A DNA stretch of 64,000 nt from positions 186,001-250,000 of the forward strand of contig JAHCHO010000007.1 of the NCBI GenBank assembly GCA_026129685.1, written 5' to 3'. The translations under genes and the position numbers were made by a program. Positions 33,696 through 43,587 of the stretch are shown here, in pieces. The stretch's first letter is position 1, and every line of letters starts with the position of its first letter. Origin of the DNA: Fimbriimonadaceae bacterium. Its GTDB lineage: Bacteria > Armatimonadota > Fimbriimonadia > Fimbriimonadales > Fimbriimonadaceae. The notes below the pieces were generated by a model. It searched no databases. It saw only the letters and a list, made by a program, of their open reading frames with translations, and was not told the DNA's origin.

Positions 33696-36488
33696 ATGGT
33701 TTCGGCCGTCGTTCTCTTCACCAGCATGATCGCCCCCGCCGCCGCCGGGTCGGCGCGGGAGTTTCTACCGCCGCAGCCTTGGGCGCTTGGGTTTGCCGCG
33801 CCCCCTCGCCTGCCGTTCGTCGGCGACGTGGACGCGGACGGGTACGCGGACCTCATCGTCGTCTACCCGCCGGGCAATGCGATCGTGGACGTAAACCTCA
33901 GCGTGGACGGTCTGAAGACGGGCGGCGGGTTCCAGGGCCTGAACCCCTGGGGGAAGGACTGCCTCGCCGCGGCCGTCGGGGAGTTGGACGCGGCCCCCGG
34001 AACGGACGTCGTCGGTTTGTTCGGCGGGACCGAGGTTCGCCTTGCCGGGGCCTTCAAGGACGGACGATTCACGGACGACCCGAAGTGGGCGACCCTGCCG
34101 AAGCCTCTGCAAAGCGCGGCCATGGCGGTGGTCGGCAAGTCCGTGCTGCTGTTCAACACCCAAACCGGCGATGGCTACAGAATCACGGCCGACGCCCGCA
34201 ACGTCGAGGTCGTCAAAGTGCCGGCGGGCACGGTGTGGATCGGGGACGCCGGCGACACCCTTGCCATGCAGGACGCCAAGGGCCGGGTGTCGCTTCTCGA
34301 CCCGAACACGCTCAAACAGGGCAAAGCGCTTGGCACGATCTCGAAAGCCTCCCGGCCCGCCGCCGGTCCGGGCACGATCGCTTTCGGCGATCGAGTCTGG
34401 ACCCCGCACGGCGAACATGCGCTTCCTCCAAGCGCCCTGCCCAGGGCCGATACCGTGTTCGGCCTGGGAGACGTGGACAAGGACGGCGACCTCGACGTGG
34501 TGGCTTTCCGCTACGGGTCGGAGCACCACACCGCCAACAGCGTCTCGCTCTACCGCGCGAGGACGGAGGGAGAGACCGACCCCGATCATGACGGCCTGAC
34601 GGACGACGACGAGACGAAACTCGGCACCGACCCCCGGAACCCCGACACCGACAACGACGGCCTTCTCGACGGCTGGGAGGTCGGCATCTTCCGCGACTTG
34701 GATCTCAAGTCTCTCGGTTGCGATCCCCGGCGCGTGGACCTCCTCTGCCTCGTCTCACGGTTCGAGAAGGTGGCCGAGAAGCGAGTGCAGGACGAGATGG
34801 CGCGGGTGATCCGATTCTACGCCGACCTCGACGTTCCCAACCCCGACGGGAGCAAGGGCTTCGCCCTTCACCCGATATACCTCGACCCGGTCGGCGAGAA
34901 GGACGCCAACGATGGGTGGCCCGCCAACCGCGCCAAGTTCCGACCGGAAAAGTGGCGAGGCCTGGTCCACTGGATGCAGGTCACCCCGGGAGGCGGCGGT
35001 CAAGCCGACCAATTGGGCGACGGCGGAACCGTCGGCGAAGGTGCGCTCTGGGCGGTGTTCGTCCACGAGTTCGGTCACCAAATGGGCATGGACCACGAGG
35101 GCTTTTGGCCCAACTTCCTATGCCCGATCTACACCAGTTTGATGAACTACGCCTACAGCTATTCTTTCGAGGACGACGGCAATAAGATCCACTACTCGAA
35201 GGGCGAGTTCAAGGATTTCGTCCTGCGGGAAACCGACCTGGACGAGACGATTCCCTTGCCGTACGAGAAGGTGAAGTTCCTAGAGAAGGGACCCTATCGG
35301 TTTCGCCTGAAGGCCAACGGCGAGACCACGCTGATCGATTGGAACTGGAACGGCGTGTTCGGCGAGAAACACATCCGCGCCGACGTCAACTATTCCTACT
35401 CGACCAACGCCGGTCGTCGCGACGACGTGGGCAAGACGCACGGCTCACCCTGGCTGTTCGCGCACGAGAAGCGGGCGTTCGTCCTCTACGGGACCCACGA
35501 CCTGCCCGCCGACCCGAAGGTCGACCCCAGCCTGTCCGTCGATCGTCCCGGACGCCTTCTCCTGCGCCGGCTGAAGCAACCGTTCGCTTGGGACGATCCA
35601 TGGGTGATCGAAGCGGGCGGCGTCACCGGGGACCCCGTCGCCGCGAGCCTGGGCAACCACGTTTGGGCGTTCTACCCAACCGGTCAAGGCGTCGTCCGAC
35701 GGCGCCTCACGGTCTCGAAGGCCGACCTCGCCATGAGCGCACCGGAGGTGGTGTCCTCCGACCCAAGCGTCGTGCCCACGGTCGGGGTCCACGGAGGCTT
35801 GCTCTACCTGTTCCTGTGGAACCCGACGAGCCAAATCGTGACGTACCGAACGATGGCCGCCGACGGTCGGCTCGCCGATCCGCGCCCCCTCGACACGACG
35901 AGTACGAATCCCGTCGGTCTCTGCACCGACACCCTCACCGGCGAGGCGATTATCGGCCTTGCGAAAGACCAGGACGAGAAACGACCCAACCGCTGGCAGG
36001 TTCGGCGCTACCGCGCGTCGTCGGGCGTTCTCCAGTCTTCCGCCCCCGTCGAGTGGATCGAGGGGGAGGCGGGGCAGTCGCGCGGAACCGGGCGTCTCAC
36101 CGTGCTCTTCGACGACTCGAAGGACGGCGGGCCTAACGGACGGATCTACCTGTACGGTCGGGGGATGACCTCTCCCGAGTCGCCGTGGGCCTGCACGTAC
36201 GTTGCCCACCAACTGGCCGACAAGACGGTGAAAGGAGGCTGGCTGGTGAAGCGATTCTACGACGAGTGGACCCAGAGCCGGTCCGCCCCTGCCGCCGCCT
36301 GGTTCGGGGGGGATGTCCTCTGGGCGTACCGGTGGGTGGACGGGGGGCAGGGTCCCACCGACAACAACCTTCATGTCGGCTACCGGGCCCTCGGCATCGA
36401 GTCCGCCCCGATGGGCGACCACGACGATTTGACCTACTTCCGCACCTTCGGCATTCGGCACTCGATCCTCTCGCTCGGGAGGGGTTAG
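33696..36488 (+). CDS. Exported metzincin-like metalloprotease with FG-GAP and thrombospondin type 3 repeats
   Basis: A 930-residue protein with a signal peptide (SAVVLFTSMIAPAAAG). An N-terminal FG-GAP/VCBS beta-propeller (VGDVDADGYADLIVVY, LGDVDKDGDLDVVAF) is followed by calcium-binding thrombospondin type 3 motifs (DPDHDGLTDDDETKLGTDP, NPDTDNDGLLDGWE). Then comes a metalloprotease domain with the metzincin zinc motif HEFGHQMGMDH (His457, His461, His467) and a C-terminal beta-propeller-like part. It is likely extracellular and calcium-dependent. A Met-turn after the zinc motif could be SLMNYAYS. Confidence 0.82.
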   Translation: MVSAVVLFTSMIAPAAAGSAREFLPPQPWALGFAAPPRLPFVGDVDADGYADLIVVYPPGNAIVDVNLSVDGLKTGGGFQGLNPWGKDCLAAAVGELDAAPGTDVVGLFGGTEVRLAGAFKDGRFTDDPKWATLPKPLQSAAMAVVGKSVLLFNTQTGDGYRITADARNVEVVKVPAGTVWIGDAGDTLAMQDAKGRVSLLDPNTLKQGKALGTISKASRPAAGPGTIAFGDRVWTPHGEHALPPSALPRADTVFGLGDVDKDGDLDVVAFRYGSEHHTANSVSLYRARTEGETDPDHDGLTDDDETKLGTDPRNPDTDNDGLLDGWEVGIFRDLDLKSLGCDPRRVDLLCLVSRFEKVAEKRVQDEMARVIRFYADLDVPNPDGSKGFALHPIYLDPVGEKDANDGWPANRAKFRPEKWRGLVHWMQVTPGGGGQADQLGDGGTVGEGALWAVFVHEFGHQMGMDHEGFWPNFLCPIYTSLMNYAYSYSFEDDGNKIHYSKGEFKDFVLRETDLDETIPLPYEKVKFLEKGPYRFRLKANGETTLIDWNWNGVFGEKHIRADVNYSYSTNAGRRDDVGKTHGSPWLFAHEKRAFVLYGTHDLPADPKVDPSLSVDRPGRLLLRRLKQPFAWDDPWVIEAGGVTGDPVAASLGNHVWAFYPTGQGVVRRRLTVSKADLAMSAPEVVSSDPSVVPTVGVHGGLLYLFLWNPTSQIVTYRTMAADGRLADPRPLDTTSTNPVGLCTDTLTGEAIIGLAKDQDEKRPNRWQVRRYRASSGVLQSSAPVEWIEGEAGQSRGTGRLTVLFDDSKDGGPNGRIYLYGRGMTSPESPWACTYVAHQLADKTVKGGWLVKRFYDEWTQSRSAPAAAWFGGDVLWAYRWVDGGQGPTDNNLHVGYRALGIESAPMGDHDDLTYFRTFGIRHSILSLGRG

Positions 36489-36523
36489 CGCTCTGGCGAT
36501 TTCCCTACCCGTCCGCGTCCAGC

Positions 36524-37666
36524 CTATGGGCGCGGCGCAGCAAGCGTTGGGACGCGCACCGAACGCCCTGTCTCGAGGGATTCGACGATCGCGCCCATCA
36601 GGAGCACCGTCCCCAGGCCCTCCTCGAGGTCGGGCGAGTTGGGCTCGCCGGAGAGCAGACGCGAGGCAAAGTAGTCCAGGCAGTTGCAGAACTCGCCGTA
36701 GTGCATCCCCTTGAGTTCGTGGCGGTAGTAGTAGCCGGCCATCGAATGGTGGTAATCCTCTTCGACCTCGATCCCGTGCGCGTCGTGGAAGGTGTAGCGA
36801 AGGTCCGGGTACCGGGCGAGAGAGGTTCCCTTCGATCCCATCAGGAAGCACTCGATCAGCGCACGGGCCTTCGGCAGTTCGTGAAAGCCGAAGTTGCTCG
36901 CCACCCGCCCGATCCGTCCTGACTCCGCGAGGAGGTTCGCGACGATGGCATCGGGCGTCTTCATGCCGAACTCGCTCGCCAACGAGGTCACCGTCCCATA
37001 GGCGTGAACCTCGCGAATCGGACCGAGGTACCAGCGCGCCAGGTCCACCGGGTGGCTCATCCCAAGGTAAGCCCAGTGCGTCGTGTCCACCGCCCAGGGG
37101 CTCTTCTCGTAATACCAATCCATCCGGTGATGGTAGTGGGCGTCGAGCATCTCGACGTCGCCGAAGGCGCCCGCCTCGAACTGCTCCCGTTGGCGCTGAA
37201 AAGGCTCGCCGAACCGCGTGCTCTGACCGACCTGAAGGCGCTTCCCGCTGGCTCGGCCAACCTCTAGGAGCCCGGGTATGGCGGTCGGATCGTTGACGAG
37301 GGGCTTGGTGCAGATCACGTGCTTGCCCGCCCGAAACGCGCGCTCGATCTGATCCGCGTGGAGGGGATCCGGCGTGTAGACGGCGACAATGTCCACCTCG
37401 GGGCGCGCCAAGAGGGCGTCGTACTCGTCGGTCGTCCAGAGGCCCGGACACGCGTCTTCAGCCTGGGCACGCTTTTCAGAACTCAGATCGCATCCCGCCA
37501 CCGGCAGGCACAGGCCACTGGCCCGCATTGCGACGAGGAGCGTGTGCCCCTCGTGCAGACCGACCACCCCGACTCCGAAACGGCGTTCGAGGGGCAACTC
37601 GCCGTAGGATCGCCGGTGCCCCACCGTGGGGCGTCCGGTCGGGAGAAAATCGGGGTGGGAAGACAT
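36524..37666 (-). CDS. Gfo/Idh/MocA family NAD(P)-dependent oxidoreductase
   Basis: A 380-residue dehydrogenase with a Rossmann start (FGVGVVGLHEGHTLLVAM), VDIVAVYTPDPLHADQIERAF, the conserved Lys-containing GKHVICTKPLVND and a C-terminal GFO/IDH domain (MLDAHYHHRMDWYYEKSPW). These enzymes oxidise or epimerise sugars and inositols. About 30 residues precede the fold and could be part of a mis-set start; no better one was seen. Confidence 0.88.
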   Translation of the reverse strand: MSSHPDFLPTGRPTVGHRRSYGELPLERRFGVGVVGLHEGHTLLVAMRASGLCLPVAGCDLSSEKRAQAEDACPGLWTTDEYDALLARPEVDIVAVYTPDPLHADQIERAFRAGKHVICTKPLVNDPTAIPGLLEVGRASGKRLQVGQSTRFGEPFQRQREQFEAGAFGDVEMLDAHYHHRMDWYYEKSPWAVDTTHWAYLGMSHPVDLARWYLGPIREVHAYGTVTSLASEFGMKTPDAIVANLLAESGRIGRVASNFGFHELPKARALIECFLMGSKGTSLARYPDLRYTFHDAHGIEVEEDYHHSMAGYYYRHELKGMHYGEFCNCLDYFASRLLSGEPNSPDLEEGLGTVLLMGAIVESLETGRSVRVPTLAAPRP

Positions 37667-37759
37667 CGTCTTAGCTTGCCCGATGCCGTCCCGCCGGCGC
37701 CGGGTCCCGCCCCGAGCGAGGCTGCCGAGGGTCCCTCGAGCGGCACCCTCGGCGCCCGG

Positions 37760-38713
37760 TCAAGCCGGGAGGGGGATACGGGCGGCGTTCTTGGCGAGCC
37801 AGACGTCGAAGCTCTGAAGGGCGGGGTTCAGGCGACGCGTGGCCTCGACGTCTCTCGCGGCGCGAAACGAGTCGTTGAAATCGCGTTTGAACTGGAACAT
37901 GTTCCCCAAGTCGTCGGCGCCTGGGAACCCGAACCCACGGTAGACCTCGGGCGGCACGTCGCGGTACACGACTTCTCGGCCGAGGGTCCGGCTCAGGGAG
38001 TCCGCCATCTCGCGGCCGGTCCGGTGCTCCCCTGCGATCCCGACGGTTTTGCCGACCCAGCCTTCGCCCTCTTTGAGAATGCCGTACGCGCACCGACCAA
38101 TGTCCTCGGCGGCGATCCCGGGAAGGGGTCGGTCGCCCATGGGCATCGTGATCCCGAGTTTGCCGTCCGGTCCAAGAGCCGGCCCCATCCCGAAGTGGAT
38201 CAGGTTGTCCCAGTAGAACGAAGTCAGCAGGTAGGTGGTCGGAACCCCGGCGGCGGCAAAGAACGCGTCGGCCTCGCCCTTCGCGTCGAAGTGGGGCACC
38301 TTGTACTTGCCCTGTAGGGTGGGCATGCGGTCGTCGTCGAGGGGAACCCACAGACGGGTGTCCTCGAGAGTGGACCAGATCGCGTGGCGCACCCCCGCCT
38401 CCCGCGCCGCTTCCGCCATGGTCCGGGCTTGCTCCAGTTCTCGATCAGGCGACAGATGGTCCCAGAAGAAGGTGACGAAGTAGGCGGCATGAGCCCCTTC
38501 CAGGGCCGCGCGCACGTCGGCAGGGTCGTCCACGTTGGCCGCGACTACCTCGGCGCCCTGTTCGGCGAGCGACTTTGCCTTGTCGGACGACGGATAGCGG
38601 GTCAGGGCACGGACCGTGAAGCCGGAGGCGGGGTCTTCGAGGATGGCGCGGGCGAGGCCACCTCCTTGGGCGCCGGTGGCCCCGAAAACGGCGACGATCT
38701 TCGAGTCTTTCAT
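37760..38713 (-). CDS. NmrA-like / HSCARG-type NAD(P)-binding protein
   Basis: A 317-residue atypical short-chain dehydrogenase with the NmrA-type motif VFGATGAQGGGLARAI, then GAEVVAANVDDPADVRAAL, AYFVTFFWDH, GVRHAIWSTL and YKVPHFDAKGEAD. Relatives sense the NADPH/NADP ratio or act as redox regulators rather than catalysts. The ATG lies 6 nt after TAGAAC (minus strand 38725-38720), suggesting a leaderless message. Confidence 0.85.
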   Translation of the reverse strand: MKDSKIVAVFGATGAQGGGLARAILEDPASGFTVRALTRYPSSDKAKSLAEQGAEVVAANVDDPADVRAALEGAHAAYFVTFFWDHLSPDRELEQARTMAEAAREAGVRHAIWSTLEDTRLWVPLDDDRMPTLQGKYKVPHFDAKGEADAFFAAAGVPTTYLLTSFYWDNLIHFGMGPALGPDGKLGITMPMGDRPLPGIAAEDIGRCAYGILKEGEGWVGKTVGIAGEHRTGREMADSLSRTLGREVVYRDVPPEVYRGFGFPGADDLGNMFQFKRDFNDSFRAARDVEATRRLNPALQSFDVWLAKNAARIPLPA

Positions 38714-38797
38714 GTGGTGGTTCTACCGCTCGTCGACGAGAATGGTTGCGCGAATCGGTCCCGCGAGCCGCCTCCTCGACTCGACCATACTGGGCCG

Positions 38798-39511
38798 GTG
38801 TCATCGGTCGGCGCGTCTCGTGAGTGGACCTTGCGCGACGCGTTCGTGCCGGGGGTCGCAGCCGTGCGGGCGCACTGGCCACCGTTCCTGCTCATCCAAG
38901 GCGCGGCGGCGGCGCTGGCCTTCGCGTACTACGGCAGCCCCTTCCTCCAGAACATGGCCTCGGGCATCATGGCGTGGAAGGTGGCGGGCGGACTGCCGTT
39001 TGCGTTTCTTGTCGGCGTTATGGCGGGGGGAGTCGTCCCGGAGATCGCCAAAGCCCTGACGGGCCGCTTGCGCCGATTCGACGGCGCCTGGCTGAGCAAA
39101 GCGGGCTTCACGGGGATGGTCTACGGCATCGTGGCGACCGAGGTGGACGTCTTCTATCGGTTCCAGGCGATCTGGTTTGGCGACGGCCGCGACCCGCTCA
39201 CCCTGGGAATCAAGACGGCGGTGGACATGTTCGCCTTCTCGCCCCTCCTGTGCGTGCCGACGGCGGTGTTGCTGTTCCGTTGGAGGAAGCACGGATACGC
39301 GTTCCGGCACGGCAGCCGGGCCTTCTCGTGGCGCTTCTACCGAGCGCGGGTGCTACCGGCGATGATCCCTTGCTGGGCGTTCTGGATTCCGATTCTGCTC
39401 TGCGTCTATGCGATGCCGACGAACCTTCAGTTCGTGTTCTCGCAGTTGGCGGAAGCGGCCTGGAGCATCCTCTTCGTGTTCATTGCGACGGGCGAGCACG
39501 AGACCGATTAG
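38798..39511 (+). CDS. Polytopic membrane protein of unknown function
   Basis: A 237-residue protein with about six hydrophobic helices (FLLIQGAAAALAFAYYG, LPFAFLVGVMAGGVVPEI, ALRLC-like C-terminal helices). The GTG at 38798 lies 6 nt after CATACT (38786-38791), which fixes the start. It resembles Mpv17/PMP22-like layouts only loosely. It overlaps the convergent dienelactone hydrolase gene by 4 nt. Confidence 0.65.
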   Translation: MSSVGASREWTLRDAFVPGVAAVRAHWPPFLLIQGAAAALAFAYYGSPFLQNMASGIMAWKVAGGLPFAFLVGVMAGGVVPEIAKALTGRLRRFDGAWLSKAGFTGMVYGIVATEVDVFYRFQAIWFGDGRDPLTLGIKTAVDMFAFSPLLCVPTAVLLFRWRKHGYAFRHGSRAFSWRFYRARVLPAMIPCWAFWIPILLCVYAMPTNLQFVFSQLAEAAWSILFVFIATGEHETD

Positions 39512-40182
39512 CCGAGGTTCTCGCGGAACAGCCGAAGTGTGCGCTCCCAGGCGTCCTGCGCGGCCGCTGGGTTGTAGACGGTCGGACGATGGTCGTTGAA
39601 GAACGCGTGGTCGCAGTCGGGGTAGGTCACGAACTCGTGGGCCTTGCCAAGGGCGGTCAAGCGAGCGTCCAAATCGGACACCACGGCCGGCGTCGTCATG
39701 GGGTCGTTCGAGGCGAAAACCCCGAGAACCGGACCTTGCAGGCCCGATAGGTCCGGATCGACGTGGGGATGAATCCCGTAGAAGTTGGCGCAAGCGCCGA
39801 CGTTGGCGCTCAGAGTCGCCGCAAAGAGCGCGAGTTGGCCGCCCATGCAAAACCCGACCACGCCGACCCGGTCCCCCTTCGTCGTGGGCTCGGCCAACAG
39901 CGCGTCGATGGCGGCGAGCAGAATATCGGCCGCCTCCGGGACGCGCAGAGCCATCATGAGGGTGCCCGCCTCTTCGGGTTCCGTCGTGCTCTTTCCCCGA
40001 TAGATGTCGGGTGCCAACGCGTTGAACCCCGCCGCCGCGAACCGGTCGGCCACCTCCTTGATGTGCGGCACGAGGCCCCACCACTCTTGGATGACGACGA
40101 CGCCCGGTCCCCCGCCGTCGGCCTTCGCCAGGTAGCCCTCGTAGGTCTCTTCGCCGCTTCGGAAGGAGATCATCGCGCCCAT
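39508..40182 (-). CDS. Dienelactone hydrolase family protein
   Basis: A 224-residue alpha/beta hydrolase. The Glu of IQEWWGL, the Cys nucleophile in GFCMGGQLAL, an Asp in FASNDPMTTPA and the His in DCDHAFFND match the Cys-His-Asp triad of dienelactone hydrolases, which open lactones in aromatic breakdown; many homologues have other substrates. The ATG at 40182 lies 7 nt after CATACT (minus strand 40195-40190), ruling out the longer frame. Confidence 0.9.
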   Translation of the reverse strand: MGAMISFRSGEETYEGYLAKADGGGPGVVVIQEWWGLVPHIKEVADRFAAAGFNALAPDIYRGKSTTEPEEAGTLMMALRVPEAADILLAAIDALLAEPTTKGDRVGVVGFCMGGQLALFAATLSANVGACANFYGIHPHVDPDLSGLQGPVLGVFASNDPMTTPAVVSDLDARLTALGKAHEFVTYPDCDHAFFNDHRPTVYNPAAAQDAWERTLRLFRENLG

Positions 40183-40261
40183 GGTCCCCAGTATGCCCGA
40201 GGATGGGCCGGACCGGCTTTCCGGGGCGGGGCGAACCCCCGTAGGTACAATCCCCGAACCC

Positions 40262-43024
40262 ATGGATTTGCGCGAAACGCTCAATTTGCCCGACGCCGCG
40301 TTCACGATCCCGATGAAAGCGAATCTTCCTTCGCTCGAGCCGGAGATTCAGGCGCGTTGGGACGAGATTCGCGTCTACCACCTCATCCAGCAGGCGCGGA
40401 AGGACGCGCCCACCTTCGTACTGCACGACGGACCGCCCTACACGAACTCGCCCACCCATCTCGGCACGGCTCTCAACAAGATCCTCAAGGACATCGTCGT
40501 GAAGTCGCGAACCCTGATGGGCTACCGCGCCCCCTACGTTCCCGGCTACGACAACCACGGTCTGCCGATCGAGCAGGCGGTCATGAAGGAGTTCGAGAAG
40601 AAGGGTGTTCGGCCGGACGTGCCGACCTTGCGCGAGGCCTGCAGGTCCCACGCCAAGCGCTACCTCGACGTGCAAACCGAGCAGTTCAAGCGGCTCGGGG
40701 TGTTCGGGTTGTGGGAACGACCCTACGTCACGATGGACTTCCGGTTTGAAGCGGAGATCGTGCGCGTGTTCAAGCGCATGGTTGAACGAGGGTTCGTCTA
40801 CCGGGGCTTGAGAAGCGTCCAATGGAGCCCGACGAGTCGGACGGCGCTCGCCGACACCGAAATCGTCTACCGCGACCACGTGAGCAAAGCCGTCTACGTT
40901 CGGTTCCCGGTGATGCCGGGCGAGGCGGGCACCTTGGGTCGGTTCTCGAACCTGCACACGATCATCTGGACGACCACCCCGTGGACGATCCCGGCGAACG
41001 TGGCGGTCGCCCTCCATCCGCTCGCTCGCTATGTGGTCGCCCGCTTCGGCGAGGACCATTACCTTCTTGCCGAGGACCTGCTCGGCAAAGTCGCCGACGC
41101 CCTTGGGTGGGACGATTACGACATCTTGGCGGTCCTCTCCGGCGAGGACGTGGCGGCCAGCGGCGTGCGCTTTAAGCACCCCGTGTTCGACCGCGAGTCG
41201 GTCGTCGTGCTGGCGGAGTACGTCACGATGGAAGACGGCACGGGCGTCGTGCACACCGCCCCCGGCCACGGGCGCGAGGACTTCGAGACTGGGACCAAGT
41301 ACGGGCTGCCCGTGCTCTGCCCGGTCGACGAACGCGGATTCCTGACCGCCGAGGCGGGCGAGTTCGCCGGAACCTACTACCAGGACTGCGACCGGGTTGT
41401 GGTCGAGCGGTTGCGGGAGTTGGGGAACCTCCTCTTGGACTACGACTTCCCGCACCAGTACCCGTACGGCGAGCGAGACGGCCGGCCGATCATCTTCCGC
41501 GCCACCGAGCAATGGTTCGTGAGCATCGATCATCGGGATCTGCGAGACCAGATGCTCGAGGAGATTCCCAAGGTTGCCTGGTACCCCCCCTCCGGCGAAC
41601 AGCGCATCCGCGACATGATCGCCAAGCGCCCCGACTGGTGCATTTCGCGCCAGCGACCGTGGGGCGTCGGCATCCCGGTGTTCTACGGCAAGGAGTCCGG
41701 CAAGCCCGTGCTCGACCCGATGGCGATCGAGGCGGTCGCCCAACTGGTCGAGCGAGAGGGCTCGGACGCCTGGTTCGTGCGCGAACCCAAGGACATTCTG
41801 CCCGTGGGCTACACGGACCCCGAAACGGGAGAGACCGAGTTCACCAAGGAGACCGATGTGCTGGACGTTTGGTTCGACTCGGGTTCGACCAGCCTGGCGG
41901 TGCTGGAGGGCAACGTGGACCCGGCTTGGAAAGAGCCCTGGCCCGCCGATCTCTATCTAGAGGGTTCCGACCAGCATCGTGGCTGGTTCAACACCTCGCT
42001 CATCCTTGGTACCGCGATCCGCGAGGACGCTCCGTACCGCGCGGTCCTGACCCACGGTTTTGTCACCGACGAAAAGGGCTTCAAGATGTCCAAGAGGGGG
42101 GGCAATGCGGTGGATCCGGTCGAAGCTTCCGACAAGTTCGGGGCGGACATCCTCCGCTACTGGGTGGCGAGCGTGGACTACACGTTCGACGTGCCTTGCT
42201 CCGAGAACCTGCTGCGGCAGATCGGGGACGGCTACCGCCGCATCCGCAACACCCTGCGCTTCCTGCTGTCGAACCTGTACGATTTCGACCCCTCGGTCAG
42301 CGTCGAACTCCTGGACCTCGACCGTTGGGTGATCGAGCAGACCGACCTTCTGGTCGCCGACTGCCTCGACGCTTACCGGCGGTACGACTTTGGCAAAGTC
42401 ATCACGGGCGTCCACAACTTCTGCGCGGACGAGCTGTCCTCGTTCTACCTGGACGCGATCAAAGACCGGATGTACTGCGACGGTAAGGACTGGCCCTCGC
42501 GCCGAAGCGGCCAGATCGCGTGCCACTACGTGCTCGAGCGGATCACCAAACTGGTCGCTCCGATCCTTGCGCACACCGCCGAGGAGGTCTACGCGCGGAT
42601 TCCAGCGTCGAGCGAGTTCAAGTCCATCCACCTCGAAGTCCTGGACGCGCCCGACCCGGATCGGCTGGAGGCGATCGAGGGTTCCGAGTTTCAGACGCGG
42701 TTCGCCCGCATCCTGGAGGTTCGACGATTCGTGTTCAGCGCCTTCGAGGAGTACAAGGCGGGCGCCGAATCGAAAGACAGCCAGGACGCGGTTGCGGTGG
42801 TGACGGTCGAGCCGGAGGTCGCGGAGACGTTGCGCGGGTTTGGAGAAGACCTTGCGATCTACCTCAAAGTGAGCGAGGCGATCGTCCTGCACGGAGAGCG
42901 CAGCGCGACGTTTCGGCCCAGCGAGCACCCAAAGTGCGAGCGGAGCCGGCTCCGCCGACGGGACGTCACCGTTGTGAACGACGTCCCCTTGACCGCCCGC
43001 GACCGACGAGCCCTGGGATGGTGA
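40262..43024 (+). CDS. ileS: Isoleucyl-tRNA synthetase
   Basis: A 920-residue class I synthetase that charges tRNA-Ile. The HIGH-type motif is PTHLGTALNK, the editing (CP1) domain includes TTPWTIPANVAVA and HTAPGHGREDFETG, and KMSKS appears as KGFKMSKRGGNAVDP, followed by the helical anticodon-binding domain. The C-terminal zinc finger normally CxxC...CxxC is degenerate (KCERSR ... LTARDRRAL), keeping one of four Cys. The TACAAT box at 40246-40251 lies 10 nt before the ATG. The stop overlaps lspA. Confidence 0.96.
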   Translation: MDLRETLNLPDAAFTIPMKANLPSLEPEIQARWDEIRVYHLIQQARKDAPTFVLHDGPPYTNSPTHLGTALNKILKDIVVKSRTLMGYRAPYVPGYDNHGLPIEQAVMKEFEKKGVRPDVPTLREACRSHAKRYLDVQTEQFKRLGVFGLWERPYVTMDFRFEAEIVRVFKRMVERGFVYRGLRSVQWSPTSRTALADTEIVYRDHVSKAVYVRFPVMPGEAGTLGRFSNLHTIIWTTTPWTIPANVAVALHPLARYVVARFGEDHYLLAEDLLGKVADALGWDDYDILAVLSGEDVAASGVRFKHPVFDRESVVVLAEYVTMEDGTGVVHTAPGHGREDFETGTKYGLPVLCPVDERGFLTAEAGEFAGTYYQDCDRVVVERLRELGNLLLDYDFPHQYPYGERDGRPIIFRATEQWFVSIDHRDLRDQMLEEIPKVAWYPPSGEQRIRDMIAKRPDWCISRQRPWGVGIPVFYGKESGKPVLDPMAIEAVAQLVEREGSDAWFVREPKDILPVGYTDPETGETEFTKETDVLDVWFDSGSTSLAVLEGNVDPAWKEPWPADLYLEGSDQHRGWFNTSLILGTAIREDAPYRAVLTHGFVTDEKGFKMSKRGGNAVDPVEASDKFGADILRYWVASVDYTFDVPCSENLLRQIGDGYRRIRNTLRFLLSNLYDFDPSVSVELLDLDRWVIEQTDLLVADCLDAYRRYDFGKVITGVHNFCADELSSFYLDAIKDRMYCDGKDWPSRRSGQIACHYVLERITKLVAPILAHTAEEVYARIPASSEFKSIHLEVLDAPDPDRLEAIEGSEFQTRFARILEVRRFVFSAFEEYKAGAESKDSQDAVAVVTVEPEVAETLRGFGEDLAIYLKVSEAIVLHGERSATFRPSEHPKCERSRLRRRDVTVVNDVPLTARDRRALGW

Positions 43025-43587
43025 AACCCAGCGAAGCAAAACCACGCCCCGGGCTGTTCTGGGCGACGGTCCTGCTGATGCTCGCGACGGACCAAGCGAT
43101 CAAAGTCTGGACCCGGAGGACGTTTCACGAGGGGCAATCGCTCGCCGTACCGTGGCCGGGAGTGTTTGAACTGCGGCTGACCTACAACGAAGGGGTCGCG
43201 TTCGGCATGTTGCAGGGTTTGGGCGTGATGACGGCTCCGATCGCGGTCGCGATCGCCTTGGGCTGCGCCTACTACAGCCACCGCGGCCGAGAGCGGCGCA
43301 CGGTCCACCTTGCCCTCGGCCTGTTGGCGGCGGGCTCCCTCGGGAACCTGGTCGATCGCGTGTGGCTTGGGCGCGTCACCGACATGTTCTGGTTCCGGGC
43401 GATCAACTTTCCGGTGTTCAACTTCGCGGATTCGTGCATCACCGTCGCCGCGGTCCTGTTGGTATGGCGTTGGGGCCGCGAAGCGGTGACCCACGTGCCG
43501 CACCCTCACCCGGCGACGGAAGTCGAGACGGTCACGCCGACCGAGGACGTCGACCCGCCGATCCGGCCCGCCGATGAACCCACCTAG
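43021..43587 (+). CDS. lspA: Lipoprotein signal peptidase (signal peptidase II)
   Basis: A 188-residue membrane peptidase that removes signal peptides from diacylglyceryl-prolipoproteins. Catalytic Asp residues are in GNLVDRVW and FNFADSCI; the helix 1 motif TDQAIKVW and LTYNEGVAFGML are also present. It has four transmembrane helices and an extra hydrophilic C-terminal tail (about 30 residues, TEVETVTPTEDVDPP). The GTG at 43021 overlaps the ileS stop (GTGA); an in-frame ATG lies just before it at 43018. The ileS-lspA order is common in bacteria. Confidence 0.94.
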   Translation: MKPSEAKPRPGLFWATVLLMLATDQAIKVWTRRTFHEGQSLAVPWPGVFELRLTYNEGVAFGMLQGLGVMTAPIAVAIALGCAYYSHRGRERRTVHLALGLLAAGSLGNLVDRVWLGRVTDMFWFRAINFPVFNFADSCITVAAVLLVWRWGREAVTHVPHPHPATEVETVTPTEDVDPPIRPADEPT

